A stretch of DNA of 43,587 nucleotides from Chloroflexota bacterium (lineage in GTDB: Bacteria; Chloroflexota; Anaerolineae; Anaerolineales; Villigracilaceae). Made by a program: the position numbers and the translations under genes. The notes under the pieces are model-generated. The model did no database searches. It saw only the letters and a list, made by a program, of their open reading frames with translations, and had not been told where the DNA came from. How positions within the stretch are numbered: the stretch's first letter is position 1; the number at the start of each line of letters is the position of its first letter. Shown piece by piece: positions 25,610 through 34,433 of the stretch. Location of the stretch: assembly GCA_021824575.1 (NCBI GenBank), contig JAKAKJ010000013.1, forward strand, positions 1 to 43,587, in the 5' to 3' direction.

Positions 25610-26814
25610 TCGAGAATTGGTTCCTGCGTAAATAAAAGAGAGTAGCCATCCAGCAAATTCAAAGCGGAGGCCCCCAACATGCAACCGCGGTAATCCAGTT
25701 TGGCAATTTCGATGCTTGTGCTCTCTGCAAGTTTTGAAAGTGTCGCCTGGCGGACTTTCTCGCGAACAGCATCCAGCCAACGCTGACCAAAGCGAGTCAT
25801 GTCGCCAGTCAAAACAAATTTTTGAATATTCAATGTGCTGATCAAGCTGGCGATCGAAAGGCCAAGATATTGCGCCGCGTCGTTGATCACTTTTTCGGCT
25901 AATGGATCGTTTGCATTGAATGCTTCCTGCAAAATATCCAAATCAATCTCATTCATTTTTGCCAAATCAGAAGAAGGAAAATCAGGAGCCAGTAATTTTA
26001 CGCGTTGGATAACTGCACGCGCACTGGCAAGCGTTTCCAAACATCCATGCTTGCCACAGCGACACAACAATCCATTTTCCTGAACCACCACATGACCAAT
26101 TTCGCCTGCGCCGCCGCCGTCGCCCTGGAACAATTTTCCGTTGATGAGAATCCCCGCGCCGATTCCCTGCCGCACATTGATCACAACGAGATTCTCGTCC
26201 GCGTTGTAACCGCCGCCGTAAACAAATTCGCCGATGGCTGCCGCCTGGCTGTCATTCACCACATGAACCGGCAATTGATATCGTTGCTGCAAAAGGTTGG
26301 CCAACGGCAGATTTTGCCAATCTAAATTAACCGCGTTGACAACCATACCTTCTTTGGTGTTGATCAGGCCCGGTGTGCCAACGCCAATCCCGACTAGCGG
26401 CTTCCATTGAAGCGTCAGAAGTCTGTCGAGAATTTCATAGACTAGAGCTAGCGCCTGTTCGCCATCGCGTCCGCTAACAGGCAGGCTGATCATGTCTTTC
26501 GTTTCCCCGCGCAGATTGACAATGGCTCCGCAAAACTGGTCATAAGCCAGATTAAGGCTAATCATGTAGCGAGCGTCTTTGACAAGACTCAACAAAATGG
26601 GAGACTTCCCGCCAATTGATAAACCAACGCCGACTTCTTCAACCAGGCCCTCACCCAACAGAATATCTACAACATCCGAAACGGTTGTGCGGGTCAGGCG
26701 CGTGACGCGGGCAATTTCCGCGCGGCTGATGGTTTGATTGTCGAAAATGGTTTTCAAAACCAAATCTCGATTGTGCTTTTTCGTTTCCTGATGGGTCGCT
26801 TTTTTGATTGCCAT
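25606..26814 (-). CDS. ROK-family transcriptional repressor (NagC/XylR type)
   Basis: A 402-residue regulator. The N-terminal winged helix-turn-helix (about 15-75, ISRAEIARVTRLTRTTVSDVVDILL) is followed by a ROK sugar-binding domain with GAGILINGKL, GEIGHVVV and the zinc motif CRCGKHGCLETLAS. Family members bind a sugar or sugar phosphate and leave DNA. It heads the amino-sugar operon, and an inverted-repeat operator overlaps its own start-site region, so negative autoregulation with induction by an amino sugar is the natural reading. It is coupled to the kinase-like gene by ATGA. Confidence 0.92.
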   Translation of the reverse strand: MAIKKATHQETKKHNRDLVLKTIFDNQTISRAEIARVTRLTRTTVSDVVDILLGEGLVEEVGVGLSIGGKSPILLSLVKDARYMISLNLAYDQFCGAIVNLRGETKDMISLPVSGRDGEQALALVYEILDRLLTLQWKPLVGIGVGTPGLINTKEGMVVNAVNLDWQNLPLANLLQQRYQLPVHVVNDSQAAAIGEFVYGGGYNADENLVVINVRQGIGAGILINGKLFQGDGGGAGEIGHVVVQENGLLCRCGKHGCLETLASARAVIQRVKLLAPDFPSSDLAKMNEIDLDILQEAFNANDPLAEKVINDAAQYLGLSIASLISTLNIQKFVLTGDMTRFGQRWLDAVREKVRQATLSKLAESTSIEIAKLDYRGCMLGASALNLLDGYSLLFTQEPILE

Positions 26815-26821
26815 TTCACCA

Positions 26822-26850
26822 ACTTTGTAAGTTCAATTTACTTACAAAGT
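26822..26850 (-). promoter_or_regulatory. Inverted-repeat operator of the ROK regulator
   Basis: ACTTTGTAAG (26822-26831), nine bases, then its exact complement CTTACAAAGT (26841-26850). It lies between the -10 box and the start codon, over the expected transcription start, the ideal place for a repressor. I did not find a second copy in the window. Confidence 0.75.
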
Positions 26851-26851
26851 C

Positions 26852-26880
26852 ATATTACAGCTTTTGAGGTGAAATGTCAA
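26852..26880 (-). promoter_or_regulatory. Sigma70 promoter of the amino-sugar operon
   Basis: On the minus strand a consensus TTGACA (26880-26875), a 17-base spacer and TAATAT (26857-26852). The ROK operator follows at once. It should drive the regulator, kinase-like and deacetylase genes, and possibly the transporter, nagZ and SIS genes as well. Confidence 0.8.
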
Positions 26881-26940
26881 TAGTTACAGCTGACACAGAA
26901 GAGAATTACTAGGACATTACTGGCTATACGAAGACTACTA

Positions 26941-26973
26941 AATAAAAGCCGCCCTCGCCCAACGAAGGAACGC
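26941..26973 (-). terminator. Weak candidate terminator after hypE
   Basis: On the minus strand CCTTCG-TTGGG-CGAGGG (with one G-T pair) is followed after CGGC by TTTTATTT, a few bases after the hypE stop. The stem is short, so the call is tentative. Confidence 0.35.
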
Positions 26974-26975
26974 AA

Positions 26976-28040
26976 TCAGCAAATTCTCGGCAGCATCTCC
27001 CCTGCTAACATATCCACCACGCGCTGACTGCCGATGGCGGTTCTCATCAGCACGCGCCCGCGCGGCTCGGCGGTCACTTCGCCTATCATCACCGCTTCTT
27101 CGCCGTACCGCGTTTGTCGCATGGCTTTCAACACCGCGTCCGCATCTTCATGCGCAACCATCGCAACCAATTTGCCTTCATTCGCAACATACAAGGGATC
27201 GAATCCCAGCATCTCGCACGCCGCGTTGACTTCTGGATGAACCGGAATTGTTGTTTCATTCAACATAATTCCAATATTCGATTGTGATGCGATTTCATTC
27301 AGCGTGGTTGCCAGCCCACCGCGCGTTGGGTCGCGCAGCACATGAACATTATCGCTTGCATTCAACATTGCATCAATCAAATGATTGAGGGGAGCAACAT
27401 CGCTTTGAATGCTTGACTCAAATCCCAACTCGCCGCGTGCGCCAAGCACCGCAATACCGTGATCACCGATCGTCCCGGATAAAATCAGGACATCACCCGG
27501 TTTGGCTTGCGAGCCGCCGATTTTTAAATTCGGTCGTACCAAACCGACACCTGCGGTCGTAACGTAAAGTCCGTCAGCCTTTCCCCTTTGCACAACCTTC
27601 GTATCACCCGCCACGATTTGAACATTCGCCTCCTGCGCGGCTATCTTCATAGACGCGATAACTCGCTGAAGCGTCTCGACGGATAAACCTTCTTCAAGAA
27701 TGAATCCTGCCGTCAAATAAAGAGGCGTCGCTCCGAGCATCGCCACATCGTTCACTGTGCCGCACACCGCCAATCGTCCGATATCGCCGCCGGGAAAGAA
27801 TAACGGCGAGACGACATGCGCGTCGGTGCTGATCGAAAGTTGCACGCCAGCCTTGGGTTCCAACGCCGCGGCATCATCTCCTGCGCGCAAAGCAGAATTA
27901 TCAAATGCAGGCAGAAATGCTTTTTGAATCAATTGATGCGTCATGCGTCCGCCCGCGCCGTGACCCATCACAATTTGTTCATTGTGCGGCAAAGGCGGCG
28001 CACAGACCGCACCTTCGATGTTTACCGTTTCATCATTCAT
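26976..28040 (-). CDS. hypE: Hydrogenase maturation protein HypE
   Basis: HypE dehydrates the carbamoyl group it receives from HypF to a thiocyanate on its C-terminal Cys, the source of the CN ligands of the [NiFe] centre. The 354-residue protein has the PurM-like ATP-binding features [42 protein letters not shown] and [16 protein letters not shown]. It ends in the diagnostic PRIC tail with the reactive terminal Cys. It overlaps hypD by ATGA and is the last gene of the operon. Confidence 0.97.
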   Translation of the reverse strand: MNDETVNIEGAVCAPPLPHNEQIVMGHGAGGRMTHQLIQKAFLPAFDNSALRAGDDAAALEPKAGVQLSISTDAHVVSPLFFPGGDIGRLAVCGTVNDVAMLGATPLYLTAGFILEEGLSVETLQRVIASMKIAAQEANVQIVAGDTKVVQRGKADGLYVTTAGVGLVRPNLKIGGSQAKPGDVLILSGTIGDHGIAVLGARGELGFESSIQSDVAPLNHLIDAMLNASDNVHVLRDPTRGGLATTLNEIASQSNIGIMLNETTIPVHPEVNAACEMLGFDPLYVANEGKLVAMVAHEDADAVLKAMRQTRYGEEAVMIGEVTAEPRGRVLMRTAIGSQRVVDMLAGEMLPRIC

Positions 28041-29146
28041 GGCGCAACCGAATCCTTCATCTCGATCCGACCATACTTATAATATGCCGCGCACGCGCCC
28101 TCGGACGAAACCATCGTCGCACCAAGTGGATGTTCGGGCGTGCAAACGCTTCCAAACGCGGAACACTGATGCGGTTTCTTCAATCCCTGCAGAATCTGAC
28201 CCGCGATACACAACGGCGACTCATTTGTGGTGATTGCTTTCACATCGAATCTTTTTTCCGCATTGAACTCATCAAACTCAGGACGCAAGCACCAGCCGCT
28301 CATTGGAATCATTCCAATGCCGCGCCATTTGCGGTCACATTCCATGAACACTTGTTGAATTGTTTTCTGCGCGGGTTGGTTGCCTTCAAACGTCACCGCG
28401 CGCGAATAAGCGTTGCCAACTTCCATTTTGTCTGCTTCGAGCAACTGAACCGTCTGCAAAATTCCCTGTGCGATGTCAAGCGGCTCGAAACCCGTCACCA
28501 CCATCGGCACCTTGAATTTTTCCGCAAGCGACGGATATTCATGAAAGCCCATCACCGCACAGACGTGACCCGCCAATAAAAATCCCTGCACGCGATTTGA
28601 CGGCGAAGAAAGAATCGCGCTGATCGCAGGCGGCACGCGCACATGCGAAACGAGAATCGAATAATTCTTGAGCCCCAGTCTTTGCGCCTGCAAAACGCTC
28701 ATCACGTTCGGCGGCGCGGTTGTTTCAAAACCAATTGCAAAGAATACAACTTGTTTGTCCGGATTCTCCTGAGCAATTTTGACAGCGTCCAATGGCGAAT
28801 AAACGACGCGCACATCGCTGCCCTGCGCTTTCACCGAAAACAAATCGCTGCCCGAACCAGGCACGCGCAGCATGTCGCCGTAGGAACAAAAGATCACATC
28901 TGGACGCGAAGCAATGGCAAGTGCCTTATCAATCAACTCAAGCGGTGTCACGCAAACCGGACAGCCCGGGCCGTGCACCAACTCAATTTCGGCTGGCAGC
29001 AATAAGTCCAGACCGTGGCGCACAATGGCATGAGTCTGCCCGCCGCAGATTTCCATCAACGTCCACGGACGCGTCACCGTGCGGCAGATTTCGTCAATCA
29101 CGCCGCGCACTAATTTTGCGTCGCGGTATTCGTTGACGTATTTCAT
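28037..29146 (-). CDS. hypD: Hydrogenase maturation protein HypD
   Basis: HypD is the iron-sulfur scaffold on which, with HypC, the Fe(CN)2CO unit is built. The 369-residue protein has the family motifs [29 protein letters not shown] and [11 protein letters not shown], and a C-terminal Cys set ([40 protein letters not shown]) that binds the [4Fe-4S] cluster. A longer frame begins 114 bases upstream, but the ATG at 29146 forms an ATGA with the hypC stop and gives the standard N-terminus. Confidence 0.97.
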   Translation of the reverse strand: MKYVNEYRDAKLVRGVIDEICRTVTRPWTLMEICGGQTHAIVRHGLDLLLPAEIELVHGPGCPVCVTPLELIDKALAIASRPDVIFCSYGDMLRVPGSGSDLFSVKAQGSDVRVVYSPLDAVKIAQENPDKQVVFFAIGFETTAPPNVMSVLQAQRLGLKNYSILVSHVRVPPAISAILSSPSNRVQGFLLAGHVCAVMGFHEYPSLAEKFKVPMVVTGFEPLDIAQGILQTVQLLEADKMEVGNAYSRAVTFEGNQPAQKTIQQVFMECDRKWRGIGMIPMSGWCLRPEFDEFNAEKRFDVKAITTNESPLCIAGQILQGLKKPHQCSAFGSVCTPEHPLGATMVSSEGACAAYYKYGRIEMKDSVAP

Positions 29147-29394
29147 GCCGCAGGCCCAAGTTCCTGTTCGATGTCCGATATTTGCTTCAGCAAATCCAAA
29201 GTCTCTTGCGCTTCTTTCTCGCTCAACAGACTGATCGCAAATCCAACATGGATGACGCAATAATCATTGATCTTCGCTTCGGGAACGTAATCCAAACAGG
29301 CTTCGCGGAACACGCCGCCAAAGTCCACCTTCGCCATTTTGAGTCCGCCCTTTTCATAAATCTCGACAATTTTCCCTGGCACACCAAGGCACAT
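29143..29394 (-). CDS. hypC: Hydrogenase assembly chaperone HypC
   Basis: A small chaperone (83 residues) that carries the iron moiety with HypD and delivers it to the hydrogenase large subunit. It starts with the diagnostic [12 protein letters not shown], whose Cys2 is essential after Met removal, and has [15 protein letters not shown] and the [16 protein letters not shown] helix. It is separated from hypF by one base, with gagaggttaag as Shine-Dalgarno, and overlaps hypD by ATGA. Confidence 0.97.
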   Translation of the reverse strand: MCLGVPGKIVEIYEKGGLKMAKVDFGGVFREACLDYVPEAKINDYCVIHVGFAISLLSEKEAQETLDLLKQISDIEQELGPAA

Positions 29395-29395
29395 C

Positions 29396-31684
29396 TTAAC
29401 CTCTCAATCTATTTGCTGCAATCACCGCCTGCCCAAGCGATAAGCCGCCGTCGTTCGTCGGTACCTGGCGATGTAGGTATACCGTGAATCCGTCCACCCG
29501 CAATAGTGACAAAGTTCGTCGTAATAAAGTGAGATTCTGCCAAACTCCGCCAGACAACGCGACCTCGCGAATTCCAGTTTCTTCGCCTATTTTATTGACC
29601 GTCACTCGGATCGCATCGGCCAGACCGTTATGAAAGCGCGCCGAAATTTTGGAAGTGTGGACTCCGGACGCAACATCTTTTATCAACGCTTCAATTCCGC
29701 TTCTCACTTCGACTTCATTTTGATTCAGCGAAAACGAATAACTCTCCGCCTCATCCGGATCCGCCAAGGCTTCAAACTCGATGGCGGCCTGCCCTTCGTA
29801 ATTGACAATTTGCCGGACGCCCACCAATGCCGCCGCCGCGTCGAATAGACGGCCCATGCTCGACGTCATAGGCGTGTTGATTTTCTTTTCCAATTGAATT
29901 CTCAAAATATTTCGTTCTTCTTTATTGAATTCGGCGGCAGATGCAAGGCGTTCGTCCCATTCGATTCCCAGCGACCAAAGCAACGCTAATGCCGTACGCG
30001 CCGGCTTCTTGATGGATGCGTCGCCGCCGGGTAACGGGAAATATCGAAGATGAAATGGCCGTTGATACGATTTGTAATCCGCGATCAAAAATTCACCGCC
30101 CCAGATCGCGCCGTCTTCGCCGTAACCCGTTCCATCGAACGATAAGCCGATGACAGGTTGTGAGCCATCCAATCCGTGCTCTGCCATGCACGCCGCGATG
30201 TGCGCGTGATGATGTTGAACTCCGATGGCCGGCAGGTTATCGTGTTCAGCGCGTTCCAGCGCATAGCGCGTTGCCAAGTAATTTGGGTGCAGGTCATAAG
30301 CAATGGCTTCGGGTTTAACACGGAATAATCGCTCGAAATGTTCAACACCCTGCTCGAATGATTTCAGCGTTTCATAGTTTTCCATGTCGCCAATGTGGTG
30401 ACTCAGAAAGGCATAATTTTTATTCGTAATGCAAAAAGTGTTTTTGAGTTCAGAGCCAGTTGCCAGGATTTGCGGAACTTCAAACGGAAGTTTTACCGGA
30501 AAAGGAGAATAACCGCGTGAGCGGCGGATGGGATTGATTTCCTTTTCAAACACTCGCACCACCGAATCGTCACAGCGAATATAAATATCGCGGTTGTGCA
30601 TCAGAAACGCATCCGCCAACGACGATAATCTTTGACGCGCTTCATCGTTATCGGTAGCAATCGGCTCTTCGCTTAAGTTGCCGCTGGTCATGACAAGCGC
30701 TGGTGGAAAGTTATCAGTCTGCTCAAGAAGCAAATAATGCAACGGCGTATACGGCAGCATCACGCCAATAAAATCTTGATTTGGTGCGACTTCTTTTGCG
30801 ATATTCGATACTGATTTGCGGCGCAATAAAACAATTGGCCTCGCCGTTGATTGTAATAACTCACGTTCCGCATCGTTAACAAAACAATGCCGTTCGATTG
30901 TCGCAAGATCAGGCATCATCAAAGCAAATGGTTTGTCCACGCGCAGCTTGCGGCGACGGAGTTCAATGACAGACTCAGCATTGGTCGCATCGCAGGCGAG
31001 ATGAAATCCGCCCAAGCCTTTGACCGCGATGATTTTGCCTTCAACCAGCAATCGCCGCGTTTCTTGAATTGCATCACCATCAACGTTTGAAAGTTCCAAC
31101 TTTCCAACGTTCAAACGTTCCAACCAAACTTTAGGTCCGCACTTCGGACATGCCACTGGCTGTGCATGAAAACGCCGATTCGATGGATCGGTATATTCGC
31201 GTTCGCAATCGAGGCACATGGCAAAAGGCGCCATGGTTGTTTTGGGACGATCATACGGAATATCTTTGATAATGGTGAAACGCGGCCCACAATTTGTGCA
31301 GTTGATGAACGGATAACGATAGCGTCTGTCGTTGGGATCAAATAACTCACGCAGGCAATCGTCGCAAATGGCAACGTCGGGCGAGATCGGCTGGAAGGCG
31401 GAAGCAATGGATTCGGAGTGGATAATTTCAAATGAACGGAATCCGTTGGCAGGTCCGAACGAGACGGCCAGTTCATCAATGTGAGAAAGTGTCGGCGCTT
31501 CATCGCGTAACGCTTTGACAAACGCGTCCAAAACATCGCGTTCGCCGTCTGCTTCGATGTCCACGCCTGCGGACGTGTTTCGCACCCAGCCTTTGAGTTT
31601 CATACGTGTGGCAAGGTTATAAACAAATGGCCGAAAACCCACTCCCTGTACGATGCCGGTAATGTGGACGCGCAATCCCTGCAT
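29396..31684 (-). CDS. hypF: Carbamoyltransferase HypF
   Basis: HypF makes carbamoyl-adenylate from carbamoyl phosphate and ATP and transfers the carbamoyl group to HypE. Domain order in the 762 residues is as expected: acylphosphatase (ITGIVQGVGFRPFVYNLA, N-terminus), two zinc-finger units (CDDCLRELFDP..CTNCGP and CLDCEREYTDP..CPKCGP), a YrdC-like domain (KGLGGFHLACDA, VMTSGNLSEEP) and the Kae1-like carbamoyltransferase domain (HHHAHIAACMAEHG, GLSFDGTGYGEDGAIWGGEF). A longer frame begins at 31720; the ATG at 31684 overlaps the hypB stop as TAATG and starts the domain correctly. Confidence 0.97.
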   Translation of the reverse strand: MQGLRVHITGIVQGVGFRPFVYNLATRMKLKGWVRNTSAGVDIEADGERDVLDAFVKALRDEAPTLSHIDELAVSFGPANGFRSFEIIHSESIASAFQPISPDVAICDDCLRELFDPNDRRYRYPFINCTNCGPRFTIIKDIPYDRPKTTMAPFAMCLDCEREYTDPSNRRFHAQPVACPKCGPKVWLERLNVGKLELSNVDGDAIQETRRLLVEGKIIAVKGLGGFHLACDATNAESVIELRRRKLRVDKPFALMMPDLATIERHCFVNDAERELLQSTARPIVLLRRKSVSNIAKEVAPNQDFIGVMLPYTPLHYLLLEQTDNFPPALVMTSGNLSEEPIATDNDEARQRLSSLADAFLMHNRDIYIRCDDSVVRVFEKEINPIRRSRGYSPFPVKLPFEVPQILATGSELKNTFCITNKNYAFLSHHIGDMENYETLKSFEQGVEHFERLFRVKPEAIAYDLHPNYLATRYALERAEHDNLPAIGVQHHHAHIAACMAEHGLDGSQPVIGLSFDGTGYGEDGAIWGGEFLIADYKSYQRPFHLRYFPLPGGDASIKKPARTALALLWSLGIEWDERLASAAEFNKEERNILRIQLEKKINTPMTSSMGRLFDAAAALVGVRQIVNYEGQAAIEFEALADPDEAESYSFSLNQNEVEVRSGIEALIKDVASGVHTSKISARFHNGLADAIRVTVNKIGEETGIREVALSGGVWQNLTLLRRTLSLLRVDGFTVYLHRQVPTNDGGLSLGQAVIAANRLRG

Positions 31685-32340
31685 TAGCGTTTTACGTTTT
31701 GTGCAAGCCAGTTGGTCCACGCATCAAGGCCTTCGCCTGTACGACATGAAACAGGGAAAGTCACAACGCCAGGATTGAGCGCTTCGACACCGCGTTGAAA
31801 GTAATCCATCTTGAAATCGAGATAAGGCAGAAGATCAATTTTGTTGACGACCAATGCATCCACGCCGCGATACATGCCGGGATATTTATACGGCTTGTCG
31901 TCACCTTCAGGCGTGGAAGCGATCAAAACAGATTTGTGCGTGCCGAGGCGAAAGTCGGCGGGGCAAACGAGGTTGCCGACATTTTCAACGATGAGCAAAT
32001 CAAACTTTGAGAGATCAAGTTGATTGAGCGCACCCTGCAGCATGACCGCGTCGAGATGACATTCGCCACCCGTGTTGATTTGAATCGAGGCCTGCGCACC
32101 GGCCGCGGCGGCGCGGTCAGCATCGAGCGAAGTGGCGATGTCGCCGTCCACAACCGCGACGCGCAATTTGTCCGCGAGGCGCGAGAGTGTCTGTTCGATG
32201 ATGGAGGTCTTGCCCGCGCCGGGAGAAGCCATCAAGTTGACCGAAAAAACTCCCGCCGATTCGATGCGGGCGCGGTTCTCTTCTGCCAGACGGTCATTGG
32301 CACTTAGAATATTTTCAACAATCGGTATACGTTGTGTCAT
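31684..32340 (-). CDS. hypB: Hydrogenase nickel-incorporation GTPase HypB
   Basis: HypB is the SIMIBI GTPase that, with HypA, inserts nickel into the hydrogenase large subunit. The 218-residue protein has the P-loop ASPGAGKTSIIEQTL, switch region GDIATSLDADR and the metal-binding NTGGECHLDAVML at the dimer interface; NKIDLLPYLDF gives guanine specificity. It lacks the N-terminal His-rich stretch some HypBs use to store nickel. It overlaps hypA (ATGA) and hypF (TAATG). Confidence 0.97.
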   Translation of the reverse strand: MTQRIPIVENILSANDRLAEENRARIESAGVFSVNLMASPGAGKTSIIEQTLSRLADKLRVAVVDGDIATSLDADRAAAAGAQASIQINTGGECHLDAVMLQGALNQLDLSKFDLLIVENVGNLVCPADFRLGTHKSVLIASTPEGDDKPYKYPGMYRGVDALVVNKIDLLPYLDFKMDYFQRGVEALNPGVVTFPVSCRTGEGLDAWTNWLAQNVKR

Positions 32341-32693
32341 GAGTTTTCCTGATCTTCTACGTCAATTGCTTCCAAAGAGAATTCTTCGCCCGCAATGATT
32401 TTTGCGCCTACACTGCCGCACTTCGGACACACAAGCTCGCCGTCATCCGGATGATACTTCTCAAAACATGCCATACACTGAAGCTCGGCCGGCACGCGGC
32501 GGAAGTGTAGCTTCGCGCCTTCTGCAATTGTACCTTTCGCAATAATATCCCAATAAAACTGGACGGAGTCATCTACGTTGGTAGACAGCTCACCAATCGC
32601 GATATGAATGTCTGTGACGCGTTTGGCCCCGGCGTCTTTAGCATGGCGCAGGACAATATCCAGAACAGATTGAGTTACTGCCAGTTCGTGCAT
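32337..32693 (-). CDS. hypA: Hydrogenase nickel chaperone HypA
   Basis: A 118-residue nickel metallochaperone. The N-terminal MHE motif binds nickel and the C-terminal zinc site is built from CMACFEKYHPDDGELVCPKC (two CxxC pairs). The central IGELSTNVDDSVQFYWDII matches the family. It starts three bases after the stop of the MFS transporter gene, without a strong Shine-Dalgarno of its own, so its translation probably depends on the upstream gene. Confidence 0.96.
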   Translation of the reverse strand: MHELAVTQSVLDIVLRHAKDAGAKRVTDIHIAIGELSTNVDDSVQFYWDIIAKGTIAEGAKLHFRRVPAELQCMACFEKYHPDDGELVCPKCGSVGAKIIAGEEFSLEAIDVEDQENS

Positions 32694-32696
32694 ACA

Positions 32697-34286
32697 TCAA
32701 TCCGCCGCGCGAAGTTCCTCGATTTGAGCTTCTTCCGTTGCAGCCATCTGGGCGCCCTTCTGCTCATCCACACGCCAAAGCATGTAAATTCCAAGGACGA
32801 AAAACACCGAGATGGAAAGGATGCTCGCGCGCGGGTCATGAGTGATCTCGCCGACAATTCCGTAAAGCAATGGGCCGAGGATTCCTGCGAATTTTTCGCT
32901 GAGACCGTAAAGCCCGAAGAACTCGCCGGATTTCGCGCGGGGCGTCAGCGAAGCGTAGATCGAGCGGCTGAGTGCTTGAGTCCCGCCTTGAACGGTACCG
33001 ACCAGCCATCCGATCAGGAAGAATTCAGCTTGCGTCTTGAGAAAGAATCCCCACACTGGGATCAGGGTGTAAATCACAAGTCCAAGAATGACCGCTTTCT
33101 TGGTGTCCAGCTGCAAAGTGAATTTTGCAAAGAGATGCCTTCCTATGAGGAATGATAATAAAGCGCCCAGTAATTGATTGGCCAGAATTAGGATAAACGT
33201 ATCGGCCACGCTTACCTTACCAGATAGATTTGCATACAATCCCATGAGCGGGAAAGTTACGCCTGTCCAAATCAACATCGAGACGAACGCACTTCGCCAT
33301 TTGCTGTCGGCGGCAGGAATCTTCCCATAGATCAGCGCATAAGGGAACGCGACAAATTGCGTCATCAGCAGGGTGCCAATCAAGATCGCTGTATTCAAGC
33401 CCAACGCCGCTCCGTATGAAGTCGCCAATAAAATGATCGCGCCGATGCCTTCCATGTAGAGCCAGAAAGCCACAAGCATTTTGAAAAGTTCCTGATATTG
33501 ACGCGCGGCCCTGATCGTGTTTCGCAGACGGACAAACGAATCAAGAACTGCGCTGCCGCGGCTGTTATGCGCCAATGGCGTGGGCGGCGGCTCTGGAACG
33601 TTCAACATCACAGGCAAAGTAAATAATGTCCACCAGATTCCCACCGAAAGAAACGCGATGCGGACGGCCAATCCGCTGTCAATTCCGATCTTGTCAGAAA
33701 ACAGATACAGCGCAGTGTTCAAAGCAAGAAGCACTCCCCCGCCTACGTAACCCATCGCATATCCCAGACTGGATACCCGGTTCATGTCGTCCTGGCGGGC
33801 AACATGCGGAAGCAAACTGCTGCTAAACCCCAGGCAGAAATTCATCGTCACCTGCGAGAGGAAATAAAGCAGCAGCCCCATCTGCCACATGCCCGTTGTC
33901 AGGATGAACATCAGCGAGGAAAAAACACTCGCTCCGACAGTGGTGACAACCAGCAACTGTTTTCGCCTGCCAGTAATGTCGGCAAAGGCGCCAATGATCG
34001 GCGCAAGCACTGCGGCGACAAACAACGCCAACGAGACGCTCAACGCGAAAATATTGGAGGCAGTATCACGCGCCAGTGCCTGAGCAGTTTGGTCGGTGGC
34101 CGCGGCTCCCGCCGCGATAAAAGATGGCGCGGCGATGGCTATAAAATAAGGCGGGAAAAAAGTCGAAGCGGTCGTCGTAATATAGGCATGATCAGCCCAG
34201 TCATACCAGGCCCAGGATAAAACGCGCTTGTTGTATTGATTTGCAGGTTGAACTTCGGGAGCTGAGAGCGGAATCTCGGTAGCCAT
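32697..34286 (-). CDS. MFS transporter, Atg22/UMF1-like
   Basis: A 529-residue major-facilitator protein with about 12 helices. The N-terminal motif VLSWAWYDWADHAYITTTASTFFPPYF is the signature of the UMF1 (Atg22-like) family; ADITGRRKQLLVV is the loop 2-3 motif. Eukaryotic Atg22 exports amino acids from the vacuole, while bacterial substrates are mostly unknown. A start at 34298 is possible, but the ATG at 34286 follows ggagaggtat. It is the first gene of the hyp operon, three bases from hypA, which suggests a part in metal or hydrogenase physiology; that is inference. Confidence 0.88.
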   Translation of the reverse strand: MATEIPLSAPEVQPANQYNKRVLSWAWYDWADHAYITTTASTFFPPYFIAIAAPSFIAAGAAATDQTAQALARDTASNIFALSVSLALFVAAVLAPIIGAFADITGRRKQLLVVTTVGASVFSSLMFILTTGMWQMGLLLYFLSQVTMNFCLGFSSSLLPHVARQDDMNRVSSLGYAMGYVGGGVLLALNTALYLFSDKIGIDSGLAVRIAFLSVGIWWTLFTLPVMLNVPEPPPTPLAHNSRGSAVLDSFVRLRNTIRAARQYQELFKMLVAFWLYMEGIGAIILLATSYGAALGLNTAILIGTLLMTQFVAFPYALIYGKIPAADSKWRSAFVSMLIWTGVTFPLMGLYANLSGKVSVADTFILILANQLLGALLSFLIGRHLFAKFTLQLDTKKAVILGLVIYTLIPVWGFFLKTQAEFFLIGWLVGTVQGGTQALSRSIYASLTPRAKSGEFFGLYGLSEKFAGILGPLLYGIVGEITHDPRASILSISVFFVLGIYMLWRVDEQKGAQMAATEEAQIEELRAAD

Positions 34287-34370
34287 ATACCTCTCCATGC
34301 ATCAGAAATAACCATCTACCAAATTCAGCCAATGATACCCGATAATGACAAAGTGGTGATTAACGTCAGT

Positions 34371-34398
34371 TTGAAAACAAAACCAGGACAGTTAAAAT
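34371..34398 (+). promoter_or_regulatory. Promoter of the ArsR/SmtB-family gene
   Basis: TTGAAA (34371-34376), a 16-base spacer and TAAAAT (34393-34398), followed by the palindromic operator. The transcription start should lie near 34405, about 30 bases before the ATG. Confidence 0.6.
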
Positions 34399-34407
34399 AG
34401 GAATATC

Positions 34408-34421
34408 TGAATATATATTCA
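34408..34421 (+). promoter_or_regulatory. SmtB/ArsR-type palindromic operator
   Basis: A perfect 14-bp palindrome TGAATATATATTCA, the core form seen in SmtB/CzrA-type operators, located just downstream of the -10 box and 12 bases before the start codon. Repressor bound here would block the promoter of its own gene. Confidence 0.7.
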
Positions 34422-34433
34422 TGTGTTTGTTTT

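Noticed and set aside
27905-28579. A 224-codon plus-strand frame
   Set aside because: It is antisense to hypE and hypD, which are certain.
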